DNA from: Batkoa obscura
Lineage: Eukaryota > Entomophthoromycota > Entomophthoromycetes > Entomophthorales > Batkoaceae
Direction: 5' to 3'
Length of the DNA stretch: 64,000 nt
Assembly (NCBI GenBank): GCA_030770535.1
Contig: JASVEC010000052.1
Coordinates: 1 to 64,000 of the forward strand
The notes beneath the pieces were generated by a model. That model searched no databases. It was not told the DNA's origin and worked only from the letters and a program-made list of their open reading frames with translations. Of this stretch, positions 35,211 through 48,022 are shown in pieces. The translations under genes and the position numbers were made by a program. The first letter of the stretch is position 1. Every line of letters starts with the position of its first letter.

Positions 35211-36050
35211 ATGAAATTTTCACATACTTTATTATTCGCTATCTTAAGTAATGAAGCTTACTATTTATATACATCACATATTAATAATATTATAGTTACT
35301 TTAGTATCTAGTGCTTCATCAGATAACATACAAGGAGGTAGATAAATTCAATACTTTTCATATTTATATTTAATGATTTTAAAGCTGCAACAGACTTGGA
35401 GACTGGATCAGATATAGAATCTAAAAGCAAAGGAACTGTTGAAAAGCCTAAAGAAACAAAAACAACAGACACACCAAGTAAATCTGAAGAAACTAAGAGT
35501 AGTGAAAAACCCACTACTGGATCTACTAAGACTGAAGAAAAGCCTATTAAAACTACCACAAAGGAAGAAACTAAAGAAACAACCAAAGATCCTACAAAAG
35601 ATTCTACCAAGGAATCAACTAAAGAAACAACATCAATCCCAACTAAAGATCCAACTAAGGAGCCATCTAAATCAGATGACACTCCAAAAACTACTAAAAG
35701 TGAAGAAAAGGATAAACCACAAGGTAAATTAAAACAATAAAGTAACAAATAGTACTAAATATAAATGATAGAAACAAAGACTAAATTCACACCAACAGGT
35801 ACTTTTATTTAATTTAGAAAATAAATCGATTCTAATTTAAGCTTTAGGTGTAAAGACTACTGAGGTTGAAGAAGAAGTTACGAGTACTAGTTTATCTACT
35901 GAAGTAGTCAACGGTACTACACAAACCAAAACGATGACTTATACTACTAAAATCAAGAAAGTGATCACTGACTCAGCTGCTGCAAGCTCTACTGTGTCTT
36001 TGATTAATGTCTCTGTATTAGCTGTTCTCTTTAGCGCTTGGACTAATTAA
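35211..36050 (+). CDS. GPI-anchor-type protein with Lys/Thr/Glu-rich stalk
   Basis: Four exons starting MKFSHTLLFAILS (signal peptide completed by ASSDNIQG after splicing). The main exon (about 35387-35724) is a low-complexity charged stalk rich in KETTKD, PTKEPSK and KSEEK units. The last exon reads TTEVEEEVTSTSLSTEVV, a region like that of the preceding gene (EYVTKTSLITTVIDG), and ends SAAASSTVSLINVSVLAVLFSAWTN, a GPI-type signal. Intron positions and phases in the N-terminal part match the upstream paralogue. A 15-codon upstream open frame (ATG at 35166) precedes the start. Probable wall protein. Confidence 0.68.
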
Positions 36051-37374
36051 TTTTATATTCCAAATCCAGTCTTTTGTAATGGAATAAGAAGTTGAAGTTG
36101 ATATTAGTTAATAAATATTCATTATTCCATTATGTTAAATAAAGGGTACACTGAAACTCATTCCAATTGTTGTTTAATACGTAAATAAAATTTAATTAAA
36201 ATATCATAAATACTTTTTTATTTTGTTGATCAAACTTAACCATAAATGTAGGATTTTATAGAACAATATGATATTCTGTTGAATTCTTGAAGTTTTATAA
36301 TTAACTGGTCTTGTAAAATTGTAAAACGTTTTTCATATTATTAAAAGATCCTTGACATGATATAGAGAATGTCTTTTGATCTGGTTTATGTATTTTTTAG
36401 ACTTGTAAAGCTTTGAATTCTTGAGTGCTTGAATGTTTTAATCAATAATAAGAAGGGAGTAATATAGTAGAAATAGTGGGTATTTGTCCATTCTTTATTT
36501 AACTTCGTTAAAATTTACCAACTAAATATTCAAAAAAATAAGACATTCTAATACAATATAATAAAATTTAATTACTTGTTGTCACCATAAAGTAGTATGG
36601 TAATTGAACTATAGCTATACTACTTTTTATCTAATTTGATTTTAAAAAATACTCAATTTAAAGTAGAGAATTGACTTATAAAAATTATTCTATTATTATG
36701 CACAATGTTTATTATAAATATTTTTGTTTTGTAAAACTAATTTTTTTATTTATAATAAAAACATTTGACTGTATAAATCTGAATTATTAATTAGAAGCAG
36801 AACATAATTTTTTTGAGCAAGATAATGTTAAATCTGTTAGATTGAAATCAGTATAATATGCTTTTTTATTTGCCCATTACACCCCATTACACCAACTTCC
36901 GAAATTAAAACCCTTTGATTATGTAAGGATTTCTAATAAAAAAAAATTAATTTTCAGATTAGTAATCTAACACTCTTACAATAAGTTTAATATAATTATA
37001 TTAATATTGAATTGAATGAATGCTAATTATAACGAACAATAAAATAAAATAAAATAAAATAATTACCATTTAAACTTTATATTGAAACACATCCTTTTTT
37101 AAAATACTATATGTAAATAATTAGGATAAATTTTCATGGAGTTGGTCATAAAGGCGAAAAGTCAAAGAATAGGCATCTCCAAATTTAGACTTATTACTAA
37201 ATCATAAAGTTAATTGGCCATTGAATAAATTAAACCAATCAATTATCTACTAATTTTAAGTAGCACTAATTATAATTATAGAGTATTAAAACTGTAAACA
37301 TATCATAACAAAGTATAAATAAGATGAATTTTAACCTTTTTCAATTTCTTCAATTCAAAATAAATAGTATAAAA
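36051..37374. other. Intergenic region
   Basis: About 1.3 kb of AT-rich DNA with an (AAAATA)-type simple repeat near 37040. No supported gene, MITE or RNA seen; it holds the RIB3 promoter at its right end. Confidence 0.5.
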
Positions 37375-38254
37375 ATGGTTACTGATCAAGTTGGTATATC
37401 GAAAGAAAAGTTTGATTCTATTCCTGAAGCATTAAATAGTTTTGGTAAGTATTTTATTAACTAAGCATAATATTCTGTTTTTATTTTATACTATACTACA
37501 ATATGTTAACCAATTGTTACTAGCAAAGGGAGAATTTTTAATCGTAATGGATAATGAAGACCGTGAAAATGAAGGAGATCTTATTATCGCTGCTGAACAT
37601 ATAACTTCTGAAAAGATGGCGTTTTTGATTCGCTATTCAAGGTAAATAAAGCTAAAAAAGATGATTGTTTAAATATTTATATTATACTAGTGGTTACGTT
37701 TGTGCCCCAACCACGGCCGAAAGATTAGAGCAACTTGATATTCCTTTAATGGTACCAAATCCAACAGATCCATTAAGAACTGCTTATGGTGTTTCGATCG
37801 ATCTAAAAGAAGGTAAATATTATAGTTATACAAATTATATTTGACCTTACGATATTTAATTTTTTTAGGCACAACTACAGGCATATCTGCTTCTGATAGA
37901 GCGAAGACATGCGCTGCATTAGGAGATCCAAAAATAATAAGCGGGGATGCTTTTATCAAACCAGGTCATATTTTACCACTTAAAGCAGTTGCTGGAGGAG
38001 TACTAGAAAGACCAGGTCATACAGAGGCATGTGTGGGTAAGCTATGTGTTTTATTACGTCATTCATATTTTAATAGTATTATAGATCTTTGCAAATTATC
38101 AGGGGTATTTCCAGCGGGAATTATAGGAGAGATTGTTAATGATGATGGTACTATGAAACGACGTGATGATTGTTTAAAGTTTTCTGAGTTATACAATATT
38201 AAGATTATCACTATCGAAGACTTGGTAAAATATCGCCAAAAGATTAATGTGTAA
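37375..38254 (+). CDS. RIB3: 3,4-dihydroxy-2-butanone-4-phosphate synthase (riboflavin)
   Basis: Converts ribulose 5-phosphate to 3,4-dihydroxy-2-butanone 4-phosphate and formate, supplying the four-carbon unit of riboflavin. Five exons (37375-37444, 37524-37641, 37691-37812, 37869-38036, 38085-38254) give 215 residues, the usual length for a stand-alone fungal enzyme. The magnesium and substrate site motif [17 protein letters not shown] is complete. [39 protein letters not shown] and [10 protein letters not shown] follow in family order. There is no fused GTP cyclohydrolase II domain. An in-frame ATG 17 codons upstream (37324) could add a short hydrophobic leader, so the exact start is open. 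Confidence 0.95.
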
Positions 38255-38665
38255 TTTATTGTGTTATTGTAATTTCTTTGAGGAAATTATACTGTTTTTA
38301 TAGGCTTTGGAAAATTTGATATAAGAACTTAAATTAATTTTAAATAATTTATTGAAATTAAAATCCCTCTTCCCTTGCTTACATTTATTAAAGAAAGATT
38401 AAATTTAAAAATAAACATTATGACCTAAAGATTTTTCTTAACATTTAATTTATCGCTATTTGCATTTTATTTTTTATTTTATTTTTTATTATTATTTGCA
38501 CTTTAGATTTAAGGGTTTATAACTAAATACAATATAAATTTCGAGTATATTATTTGAAAATTCAAATCTAAAATATGTTATATTATGATTGCTTCTGTTG
38601 TTTTATAAAATAAAATTTAATAATTTCATTATAAACTTTCAAACGTTATCTATTCAAATATATAT

Positions 38666-38763
38666 GGTGATGTATTTTTGTGTTTAAGAATTTTACTAAC
38701 AATCTTTCTACTTAAACAACGCTTAAAAAATGGAAAAGTAATGAAATCAAAAAAACATCCTCA
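38666..38763. mobile_element. MITE copy, GGGGATG family
   Basis: Starts GGTGATGTATTTTTGTGTTTA and ends AAAAAACATCCTC, with the core AAGAATTTTACTAACAATC and GAAAAGTAATGAAATC. Same orientation as the neighbouring copy 50 bases downstream. Confidence 0.75.
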
Positions 38764-38812
38764 TATGTTCTAATGCCTTTCAAAACTAATAAAAGTTTAA
38801 TAATTATGATAT

Positions 38813-38906
38813 GAGGCCATGTTTTTATATTTGAGAATTTTACCAACAATCTTTCCACTCAAATAGTGCTTAAAGATGGAAAAATAATGAAAACAAAAAC
38901 AGCCCC
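38813..38906. mobile_element. MITE copy, GGGGATG family
   Basis: Starts near GAGGCCATGTTTTTATATTTG and ends AAAACAGCCCC, with AGAATTTTACCAACAATC and CACTCAAATAGTGCTTAAAG inside. A near-tandem neighbour of the preceding copy. Confidence 0.7.
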
Positions 38907-39589
38907 ATATAATGTCAAATAATTTGTTATATTTAAAACTATATTCAAAATTTATAACATGTTAATAATAAATGATAAAAAGTGGCTTATTTATAGAACT
39001 ACCTTTAAGATTATTTAAATGATATTTTTTCATATATTTTCATTATGGTAAAAACATCCAAATCATTTTTCTATCTATTGTAGTTAAAGTATGAGAATAT
39101 ATAAAGTGTGGATATTGAAAAAAGGTTTACATTATTCGAAGGTCAAATATGAAGGATTAAATTATATAGATAAAAAGTATAGTCTAAGGTTATATTCATT
39201 TCATTTTATACAAAAATTCATATACTTCTATAATAATTATTCTGAGCATCTAAAGTTAAATTCAAAAATTGAATTTTGCGATAAACTCCAAAAATTTAAG
39301 GACAGGATTGAGATTAATTTTTGCTAGAAATCGACTGCAAAAAAGTTACGATTTGAAGTGACAAAGGATTGAAAAGGGATTAAAATTTCAAAGGACATAT
39401 AATAAAGTCCCAGCTATATAGTCACACCTTCATACCAAGGATATTATTTTATATAATTTTTATTTACTTATACATCCCTTTAATAACAAACTGAACAGCT
39501 TTGGTTATTTCACATAGCTATAAACGCTAAACTTAAAAGTATAGCGGTTAAATTTCAAGTTCAATTATTTATCACTCCCTTAGACTGTT

Positions 39590-42500
39590 ATGTATAAAGA
39601 AGAAGCATCATTTTTTGAAATAAACAAATTAGAGTATTTTAAATTATTTTTCATTATTAAAACTAAAAATTGATAGAAAACTTAAACCAGGTTTAAAGTC
39701 TGAGGAAGCTTTTAATTTTGATATTTCTGAAGCGCAAAATGAGTTTAATCCAAAATATTTGACATTAATCAAGTCACCAAATGCATCTTCAGCTATAGTT
39801 GAAAAATTGGACGAGTCTTATATATCAGGTAGATAATATTTAAACAATGGATAATATTTTTTTAAAATTATAAGATGAGTTAACTGTTGATGAATCAGTA
39901 TTAATTAATGATCATGAAAACGGAAATGGAAACGAGAGTGATCCTAATTCAAGTAAGGATTCAAATATTCTGGGATTACAAGATGAGATAATTTGTATAC
40001 CTTATTACTTGCTTTATTCATATCAATACTAACAACACTTTAGCTACAAAAACCCATAGTCCAGACCATTTTTCCATCTTTAAAAAAAACAATTTTCAGA
40101 GAAGAAGGACCTCTATGCCTCTCAAATTCGAAGAATCGGGTACATACAGGTATTTAAGCTTGATCCAATGTCTGTTTAATTCTAATTACTTGTTAGTGAT
40201 AACTCAAATTCATTCATTAAAGAAAAAGCGAATACAGTAAGTTAAGTTTTGTTACTGATTATTTTATCTAACCTAATTTAGGGTATGTTGCTATTTAAAA
40301 ATTACGTAAATCTAATATTAAACAACATATAATGTTAAGAAATTCTAGGTGATAACACTGAAGACGAGTACAGTAAAGGCAGTATTAGAGAAAACTACTT
40401 AAAAAAAGCGAGGGAGTTGTTTGAGGTATTATAATTTTTTCAAAAACAGATTACATATTAAAACTTATGTTAGTCTCTCCAATTTCATTCTAAATCCTAT
40501 ATCAAACCAAGATCTATGCCCTTTAGTATTGGTAAGACACAAGAAAACTTGGATGAACTTCCAGAAGCGTCTTTAGCCAAAGACGTGATAAACAAAATAA
40601 ATAAAGCACATATGAGCCAGCGTTCCTTTGATTTGAAAGAGGTCGTTTCTAAAGTTGTATCTAAACCATTAAATATACAAGTAGCCAGTTCTACACGAGC
40701 ATTATCAACTGACGATTGGAAGGTATTAAACTTACCATGAGATATTAATGCTTTTGAAGTATGAATGCTTATAATATATTAATAGGTACAAGATTCCGAT
40801 TCTAGAATTTGTGAGCTTTATGAAAAAATTGAAAATTTGGCTGCAAAGAACGAGTGGAGTTATAAGCAATTTAGTCGACAACCTACCATACAAAGGCCGA
40901 AAACTCATTGGGATAATCTTCTAGATGAAGCTGTAAGATTGCTGTTTGTACTAAATTATTAGATTTTGACATTGTTTTTAGATGTGGATGCAAGCAGATT
41001 TTGTTGAAGAAAAAAAGTACAAGGTTTCTATGGCCAAAACGATAGCAGACGCTGTTTTAGATTGGCATAATGCTTCTGATAAATCACTTCATGTAACAAA
41101 AACATTTTTCAAAAATGATGGTACTGTAAATGTTAGGAAAAAAGATACTAATGGTAACTTAATTCGCTTATTCGCTTATATATTTTAACTTTATTAAGTT
41201 GACATGATCCCTTCAAGCATTTTCGATATTTCTTTAAAATCTGAATCAATAGCAGGTGAAACTGAAAATAATCCGTTTTATGAAAATATGCTCACATATA
41301 CACTTGACAACCTTAACACTGAGAATTATCAAGATATAATAGAGCATGGTTCGATTGTTCCGATTCAAAGGCTGGTAGATACTTTTGTTATTTTTCAAGA
41401 TGAAATTCCCAATTCAAGTTTATCTGCTCCTTTTATAAATGATTTGCCATTTGATTCTTCAACTTACTATTCCAATCTGGATTTCCAAGCATTTTCAGAT
41501 TTACCATGTAAGTGTTAATACTAAATAGTTTATTTATTATATAATAACAAAATAGTACTTTTAAACAAAACACGAACAAATGCTGCCACATTAACTACGA
41601 AAGAGAATGCAGCAAATATCAAATCAAATAAATTTGAACCATCATGGAATTCAATTGAGGATAATTTCATAAGAAAAAGGGCTTCAGAACTTTCTTTCAA
41701 TTGGGATCTTTTAGCTACTTTGCTTAATAATAATTCAAATTTATACTCATCACAAAAAAGAAAAGCTCAAGATTGTTCTCAAAGATGGTCTTTTATTTCA
41801 AATACATCACCAACCAATTCAGCTGCTCAGAGCAATGATCATAATAACTCTAATTCTTTAAATTTGATAAATAATACAAATAATGCACATGATGAAAAGA
41901 AACGTACCTCTTCAAGGTTTGCCGCATTTGAAACTGTAAAGAAGAAGTCCATGAAAAAGAAAGACACGCATACAGGTAATTACAGTTTAGCAATATAAAT
42001 TAATCTAACAAAATCGACTATCAGCGAACTCACATAATACATCTGGGATTATGTCTGATGCTCCATCTTCTAGTACTCAGCTTTCTTTTATAAATCCGAT
42101 TGATTTGATAAAAGCTAAAGTACTCGAGGATCCAATATCTAAAAGAAGGATGGATCAAAAAGAAGAAAGTACTCAACAAGTAATTATTTATTGTTGCTTT
42201 GTACTAGTATTTATTTGTTTACACATCTTTATAGGTTCAACCTCAAATCCAACCAGGACAACCGCCTATCGCAATTTCAAGACCGAATACAATTGGTGGG
42301 CGGCCTTATCCTGTATTAAGGCCCGGGTTTCCTACAAACTTCCAAAATATTCCAAATGCTATGCGGAATGCACTTGGGAACATTCCTTTGGCTAGAGCTA
42401 GTAATGCGGCTAGAATCATTGCTGAACACTATCAGGCTGGTCAAACAAATGGAAATAATAACATCATCCAACCAAATATCCCGCAAGGTCTACATCCATC

Positions 42501-43677
42501 TCAATATGCAGCACTTGGATATATACCACCAAATATTCTTTCAAATCCTGCTTTGTTTGCACAAGCCGCTGCTGCTGCTAGAAATGGAGGAAGATTACCT
42601 CAAGGATTAAATAATTTGAGGCCAAGCATTAATATGAATCAGCTCAATTTGAACTCTCCGGAAGGTATTGCTTTAGCTACGCATATGCAAAATACTCAGA
42701 ATGCTATATTATATCAGAGAGCATTGCAAATGCAGCACAATTCAATGATAAATAATATACAGAATACACAATTACCACATAGTTCAAATAGTGGCCAGCA
42801 AGTGAGTTAATAAAATACTTTCTAGACACCTTTTAATAATAATTTACAGGCCAATCCGGGAGATCCTAGAATATTAGCAGAAGCACAAAGGAGATTAATA
42901 CAACAAATTCAAGACGGGATGATCAGACCCGGAAGTGGTAATTATCCAAATAATATTAATCCTATGCAGCTTAACCAAGCAACCTTAAATCAACTGGCAC
43001 AAATGCAGAATCCTATGTTTCGTAACAGAATGCCAATTTCTATGAATAATAGTAAATCATTTAAGTAAAAATTTAATATTAATATTTATTTCAGATGGAA
43101 CAACTACGGCTACCCCTGTAGCTTCGGCTCCAACCCAACCTGTAACATTTTAATATATTTTTATAATGAGTTTACTTATCTATTATAGACCACGCAAGGA
43201 GGTCAACCAGCAAAACAAACTAAGCAACGGGCTACTAAAGGGAAGAAAGGATCGAAGAAAAAGGGGGCTGGCAAAGCTGGACAAGCGGAATCTCCACACA
43301 ACGTTACAAATGCAAGTGCTACTCCCATTTTACCCAATCAAACCCCGACCCCAGCACCTCCCTCACAAACTAATATTAATTCACCACACCCAATGCAATT
43401 CGTTGCATTTAATGGTAACACTTCAACACCAAGACAAAACCCAATGCGAATTCCTTATAATCAACAGTTGATGGCACAACAAGCAGCTATGGCAAACCAA
43501 TTTTTACAGCAACAGCAGATTCAAGCGAATCATATCCTACAGCAACAATTACAACAAAGACAACAGTTGCAACAACAGCAATTGCAAAGGAGTTCTAATC
43601 AACCAACTATTCATCCTGCACCCGACACTTCTAACCCTCAGTTACCACCCAACCCACCTTCTAATTCCCATTCTTGA
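39590..43677 (+). CDS. EAF1: EAF1/VID21-like NuA4 subunit, HSA-SANT protein
   Basis: Scaffold subunit of the NuA4 histone H4/H2A acetyltransferase complex (nuclear), related to EP400. About a dozen exons; the first (39590-39633) joins 39677 across a 43-base intron to give KLEKLKPGLKSEEA. The HSA domain lies at about 40880-41160: THWDNLLDEAMWMQADFVEE, then YKVSMAKTIADAVLDWHN, which binds actin-related proteins in this family. A SANT/Myb domain follows (about 41635-41810: PSWNSIEDNFIRKRASELSF, then NWDLLATLLN and CSQRWSFI). The C-terminal third is rich in Gln, Asn, Pro and Ala with long Gln runs (about 43500-43590). HSA then SANT then Gln-rich, without a Snf2 ATPase, is the fungal Eaf1/Vid21 design. 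Exon joins in the N-terminal part are the least certain. Confidence 0.87.
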
Positions 43678-43936
43678 AATTAATTTGTAGTTAACTATTT
43701 TTATGAAAATAAATGAATTTTTTAATATTCGGATTTTAAAAAGAATAAAATTAAGAGTTTAAAAACACAAAATAATGTTAAATGTAATAATAGTATTTCA
43801 AACAATTATAAAAAAAATTAGATCAAAAGTTCAAATAAAGACATATTACAAGTTTAAATAAAGTTTAATAAAATTATTAAAAATTAGGAAGTTAAATTTT
43901 ACAAAAATTATTGTATAAAAATAAAGATTAGATTAT

Positions 43937-44033
43937 GGGGATATTTTTTTTAATTTCATTATTTTTCCATTTTTTAAGCACTATTTGAGTGGAAAGATTG
44001 TAGTAAAATTCTTAAACACAAGAAAACATCCCC
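43937..44033. mobile_element. MITE copy, GGGGATG family
   Basis: Starts GGGGATATTTTTTTTAATTTC and ends AGAAAACATCCCC, with CACTATTTGAGTGGAAAGAT inside. It lies in the 1.08 kb gap between EAF1 and the copper-fist gene. The rest of that gap has a (TTTTA)n run near 44250 and no gene. Confidence 0.8.
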
Positions 44034-44759
44034 TTGTTGTATTTTTACAAAACAAATAAAAGCTTAGTATAAATAAGAGGATGTCAATTAAATATAATAT
44101 TTAAAAATAAAAAATAAATTATTTGTTTTCAAACTATAGTAGTAATAATCTCAATAATGCATAAATCTGGTTCACCACATATTAGTAAACATGACTTAAA
44201 GGTTCAAAGTTAAAGCCAAGAAATTAATAATACTTTGATAGCTATTTCAAATTTTATTTTATTTTATTTTATTTTGTTTTAGAAAACAAATGACTAATAC
44301 AGCGTTAATTAAAATATTTTTAAAGCGAGCAGATTTTTAAATAATAATATTTGTTAAAGTTAAGTTTAGAATATAATTTAAATATATTTAAATTATATAT
44401 TTCAATAATGCTTAATTTGTTTTTGATGCACCTATTATGCTAAATAGATAGCCTTAATAATAGATAAAGGTAAAAAACGTTCCAATTTTTTTATAAAACC
44501 AAATGTCTGGATTTTTTGATCTAAGTTCATTTACAAAATGAAATTATTAGTAATCAGGAAATAAAATAATAGGACTAAATTAATAAATCTATCTCCTTTT
44601 AATTGGTGCAATCGTAAGCATAAAACCTTCTTTTTTTTCTAACCAACTTCCTTTTTAGGATCTAAGATGTTCTAAACCTTCCCTACTATTTTATAATAAC
44701 TTTAAAATTATAATAATCTATTTTACAAACCAAACCTTAAATTAAATCCATTAAAAAAG

Positions 44760-46276
44760 ATGGTTGTCATTAACGGCATCAAATTTTCCTGTGCCACATG
44801 TATCAAAGGCCATCGTGCTTCTACATGTCAGCATAGTGATCGCCCTCAAATTGAAATAAGAAAAAAAGGAAGACCAATAACACAATGTGCTCATTGTAGG
44901 GAGTTAAGAAAAACGAAAAAATTGCATATAAAATGTATATGTGCAGAAAGAGCACAGTTGGGTAAGAATTGATATACAAAAAACATTGCCATACATTAAA
45001 TTCAATTTTTAAGGCCAGGGTGCTCATCCTTCATGTACACCACCTGGTGGTAAGAGAGACTCAAACGGCGGCTTAAAAGGTAGTTAATTTTAATCCAGTT
45101 ATCAAATTGTTTATTCATTATTTTAGTTGAAGATTTATTAAATCCTTGTGACTGTTCAAAATCCAGCCATTGTCAGTGCTGTGAATTGATTTGTGATACG
45201 CCAACAACCAAATTTTGTAGACCAAAATCAGAGCAAAAGATAGCCGTTGGAAGCGATATTACGGTATCAAGTTGCTGTACACCAAAGAATGGAGATGAAA
45301 CTCTAGTTGAGAATAAAAAAACAGATAATTTTAGCTTAGTTAAAACTCAAGCCCAGAATGTTCAAGTCATCTCCAATTCGATAAGTGTGAACAGTAAGAG
45401 CATAAACGAAAAAAAGGAAGGATCTTGCTGTAGCTCAAAAAAGAAAGAGCATCCTGGAAAATTTATCAAATCAGTAAATGGAAAAATAGTATCTAAAAGC
45501 TTCTGTGCATGTGGTTGCAAAAGTGTTGCACCTTCAATTTTTGAAGGTTCAAAACTAAGTTTAGATAATTTACTTAACCCTTGTAATTGCTGTTTAAATG
45601 GAAAAATTTGTATATGTTGTAGAACACCTGGAGATAAAGCTACGACTAATTTGAGTGATCCTAGTTTACCTAAAAAAGGCGGTTGCTGTGGTGGTATGTC
45701 ATCAGAAGGTTCAATAAGCCCAGGTATTAAAGAAAAAGAATGCTGTAGTAGTAAATCACCAGCTAAATCAGATACATTTGACGAAAATTCAGTATCGTAT
45801 ATTACCAAAGAGTTCTCACTTCTAACTTATGGACAAGATAAATTACAGCAAGCTTCAATCAATTCAAATTTAATCGCTAGATTTAATGAGCCTGCAACTG
45901 AAGAACAGCTTAAAAGTATTTATCGTAAAGAATCTCCAGATGATAAGATCCCCAGTTGTTGCCGACCTTCTAGAGATAAAGAAACTAGAGACGCTGATAG
46001 AAGTAAAGCAGTTAAAATTGACTCAAGATGTAATAATTGTAGAGATGGTTGCAGATGCTCTACTACGGGAGGGGGATGTTGTAAACCAAACCTTGGACCG
46101 GATACTGAATATGTTGATAGAGATGGAATTAGAACATGTGGCTGTGGTTGTTATCAGTCAAAAGAAGATTGTAATGATTGTTTAAAAGATGAGTGTACAG
46201 GTAAGTAGACATAGTTAATATCGAATTTGACTTAACATACTTTTTAGAGTATATCTATGGGTCGACTATAAGGTAG
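44760..46276 (+). CDS. Copper-fist transcription factor (Ace1/Cuf1/Mac1 family)
   Basis: Copper-sensing nuclear DNA-binding protein. Residues 1-70 form the copper fist: MVVINGIKFSCATCIKGHR, then CQHSDRPQIEI, KKGRPITQCAHCRELRKT and HIKCIC, with the zinc knuckle and the minor-groove RGRP-like KGRP motif. Two introns (from about 44967 and 45081) lead into VEDLLNPCDCSKSSHCQCCE. A second, similar block is LDNLLNPCNCCLNGKICICC, and the C-terminus adds NNCRDGCRC, GGGCC, CGCGC and CNDC, about 40 Cys in all, so there is large capacity for Cu(I) clusters. A perfect donor GTAAGT at 46201 suggests a last intron to 46247 and an end at 46276; without it the protein ends at 46208. In the family such factors control copper uptake or metallothionein genes; which one applies here is not visible. 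Confidence 0.9.
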
Positions 46277-46709
46277 ATGTATGTATTTTGCGATTATTAA
46301 TTATTTTTATTTAGCGATTAGAGCCAAAAATATTAAAAAATTAATGTGCGATAAATATCTTTTTTCTATTTATAAATAATAAAAAATTCACATTCAAACT
46401 GAAATTTTATCAAAATTGATATAAATAAATGTTATATTATAAAATATTTTTTAATTTACTTTATTTATTATATTAGATACTAAGTACGCTAAGCACAATA
46501 AGATTATTCTCAAAATTAAAAATACAATACGAGTTCAAATACTTGAATTAATCAGTTATTTATCTGATCTAAAATATTGCAAAAAATATACCATTTAAAT
46601 CTTCATATTTAAGCATATTTTTAATTAAAAAGCTAGATCAAAAAGGGAACAAAACTCTTTTTCTATCCTGCTACTTTTTCTATTTTTTCTATTAAATTAT
46701 TATTTAAAA

Positions 46710-48022
46710 ATGAATTCAGAATTGGATAGGTAATTCAATAGTAAGTATACTTTTAATCAACTCAATTTTTTAAAAGACAAATCGAAACATTGCGAAAGTG
46801 TCAAATCATTCCAGAAAACGAAGTCAAATCTTTATGTAATAGAGCAAGGGAGCTACTTTTAGAAGAAGGCAACTTATTAAGAATCTATTCTCCTGTTACT
46901 GTAAGTTAGCAATATAGTAATATTTAGTTTTTATTTTTATTAAAACTTCAATTATATATTATAGATATGTGGCGACATTCATGGTCAATTTCATGATTTA
47001 ATGGAACTATTTAAAGTTGGAGGTCCTTGCCCAGATACTAACTACATCTTTTTAGGTAGATAAAATTTTAAATTATATTAACAAAGTAATAACATAATTA
47101 TAAAGGTGATTTTGTAGATCGAGGTTTTAATAGTGTAGAAACATTTTTACTTTTACTAGCTTTAAAAGTAAGGTATCCAGACCGAATGACATTGATAAGA
47201 GGGAATCATGAATCTAGACAAATTACCCAAGTTTATGGATTTTATGATGAATGTTTTAGGAAATATGGCTCAGCCAATGTGTGGCGATATTGTTGTGAAG
47301 TGTTTGATTACCTTTCGTTATCAGCTATTATTGATGATAGAGTATTATGTGTCCATGGTGGACTGTCACCAAAGATTGATTTTTTAGATCAGGTAATAAA
47401 TTATTTATTAAAAGTTCCAATTAAATTAGTTTTAAGATTAGAACAATTGATCGCAAACAAGAGGTGCCACATGAAGGTGCAATGTGTGATTTGCTATGGT
47501 CAGATCCAGATGGTATTTTTTTAAAATGGTCAAAAGAGGGATTTATTAATATATATAATAGATGTTGAAGGATGGAGAGTAAGTCCAAGAGGAGCAGGTT
47601 GCCTGTTTGGAGGAAATGTCACAGAAAAGGTAAATACTTAATGTGTTATTTATAAGATAATTAAATAGTTAGTTTATGCATCGAAATGGATTACAATTAG
47701 TTGCAAGAGCACATCAATTAGTTATGGAAGGTTATAAAAGAATGTTCGATGGAAAAGTAGTGACTGTTTGGTCGGCACCAAATTATTGTTATCGGTAAAA
47801 TTTTATCATTAACAAATTATATATAATAATAGCTATTTAGTTGTGGAAATGTAGCAGCAATATTAAAATTGGATGAAAATCTTAAACAAGACTATCGTGT
47901 TTTTAATGCAGCACCATATGTAACTTTAATTAATGCAACTTTAGATATAAATATAAATTAAATATTTTTAGGATGAAAGAACAGCGCCAGCTAAAAAACC
48001 TTTGCCAGATTACTTTTTGTAA
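46710..48022 (+). CDS. PPH3: Protein phosphatase 4 catalytic subunit
   Basis: Ser/Thr phosphatase of the PP2A-like group, PP4 type (yeast Pph3, human PPP4C), acting in DNA-damage checkpoint recovery and related processes. About nine exons give roughly 305 residues. The first exon is MNSELDR, continued as [20 protein letters not shown]. Metal-site motifs [31 protein letters not shown] and the CVHGGLSP segment are complete. [20 protein letters not shown], then [17 protein letters not shown] and the C-terminal KKPLPDYFL are shared with PPP4C, and the last Leu is the methylation site of this group. The exon order was traced by consensus splice sites. Confidence 0.93.

Larger units (their letters stand above)
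38255..39589. other. Intergenic region with two MITEs
   Basis: Contains two MITE copies 50 bases apart (38666-38763 and 38813-38906). A 78-codon open frame at 39091-39327 is AT-biased, has no recognisable motif and is not called as a gene. The right part carries the EAF1 promoter. Confidence 0.5.

Noticed and set aside
35308-35748. Minus-strand 146-codon frame over the GPI-type gene
   Set aside because: Antisense shadow of the Lys/Thr/Glu repeat exon; the plus strand has the signal peptide, splice sites and GPI signal.
39091-39327. Plus-strand 78-codon frame upstream of EAF1
   Set aside because: AT-biased composition, no motif, and a good EAF1 first exon exists at 39590; kept as unannotated.
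42361-43677. Initial reading of the Gln-rich region as Mediator subunit 15
   Set aside because: It belongs to the same spliced gene as the upstream HSA and SANT domains, which define EAF1/VID21.
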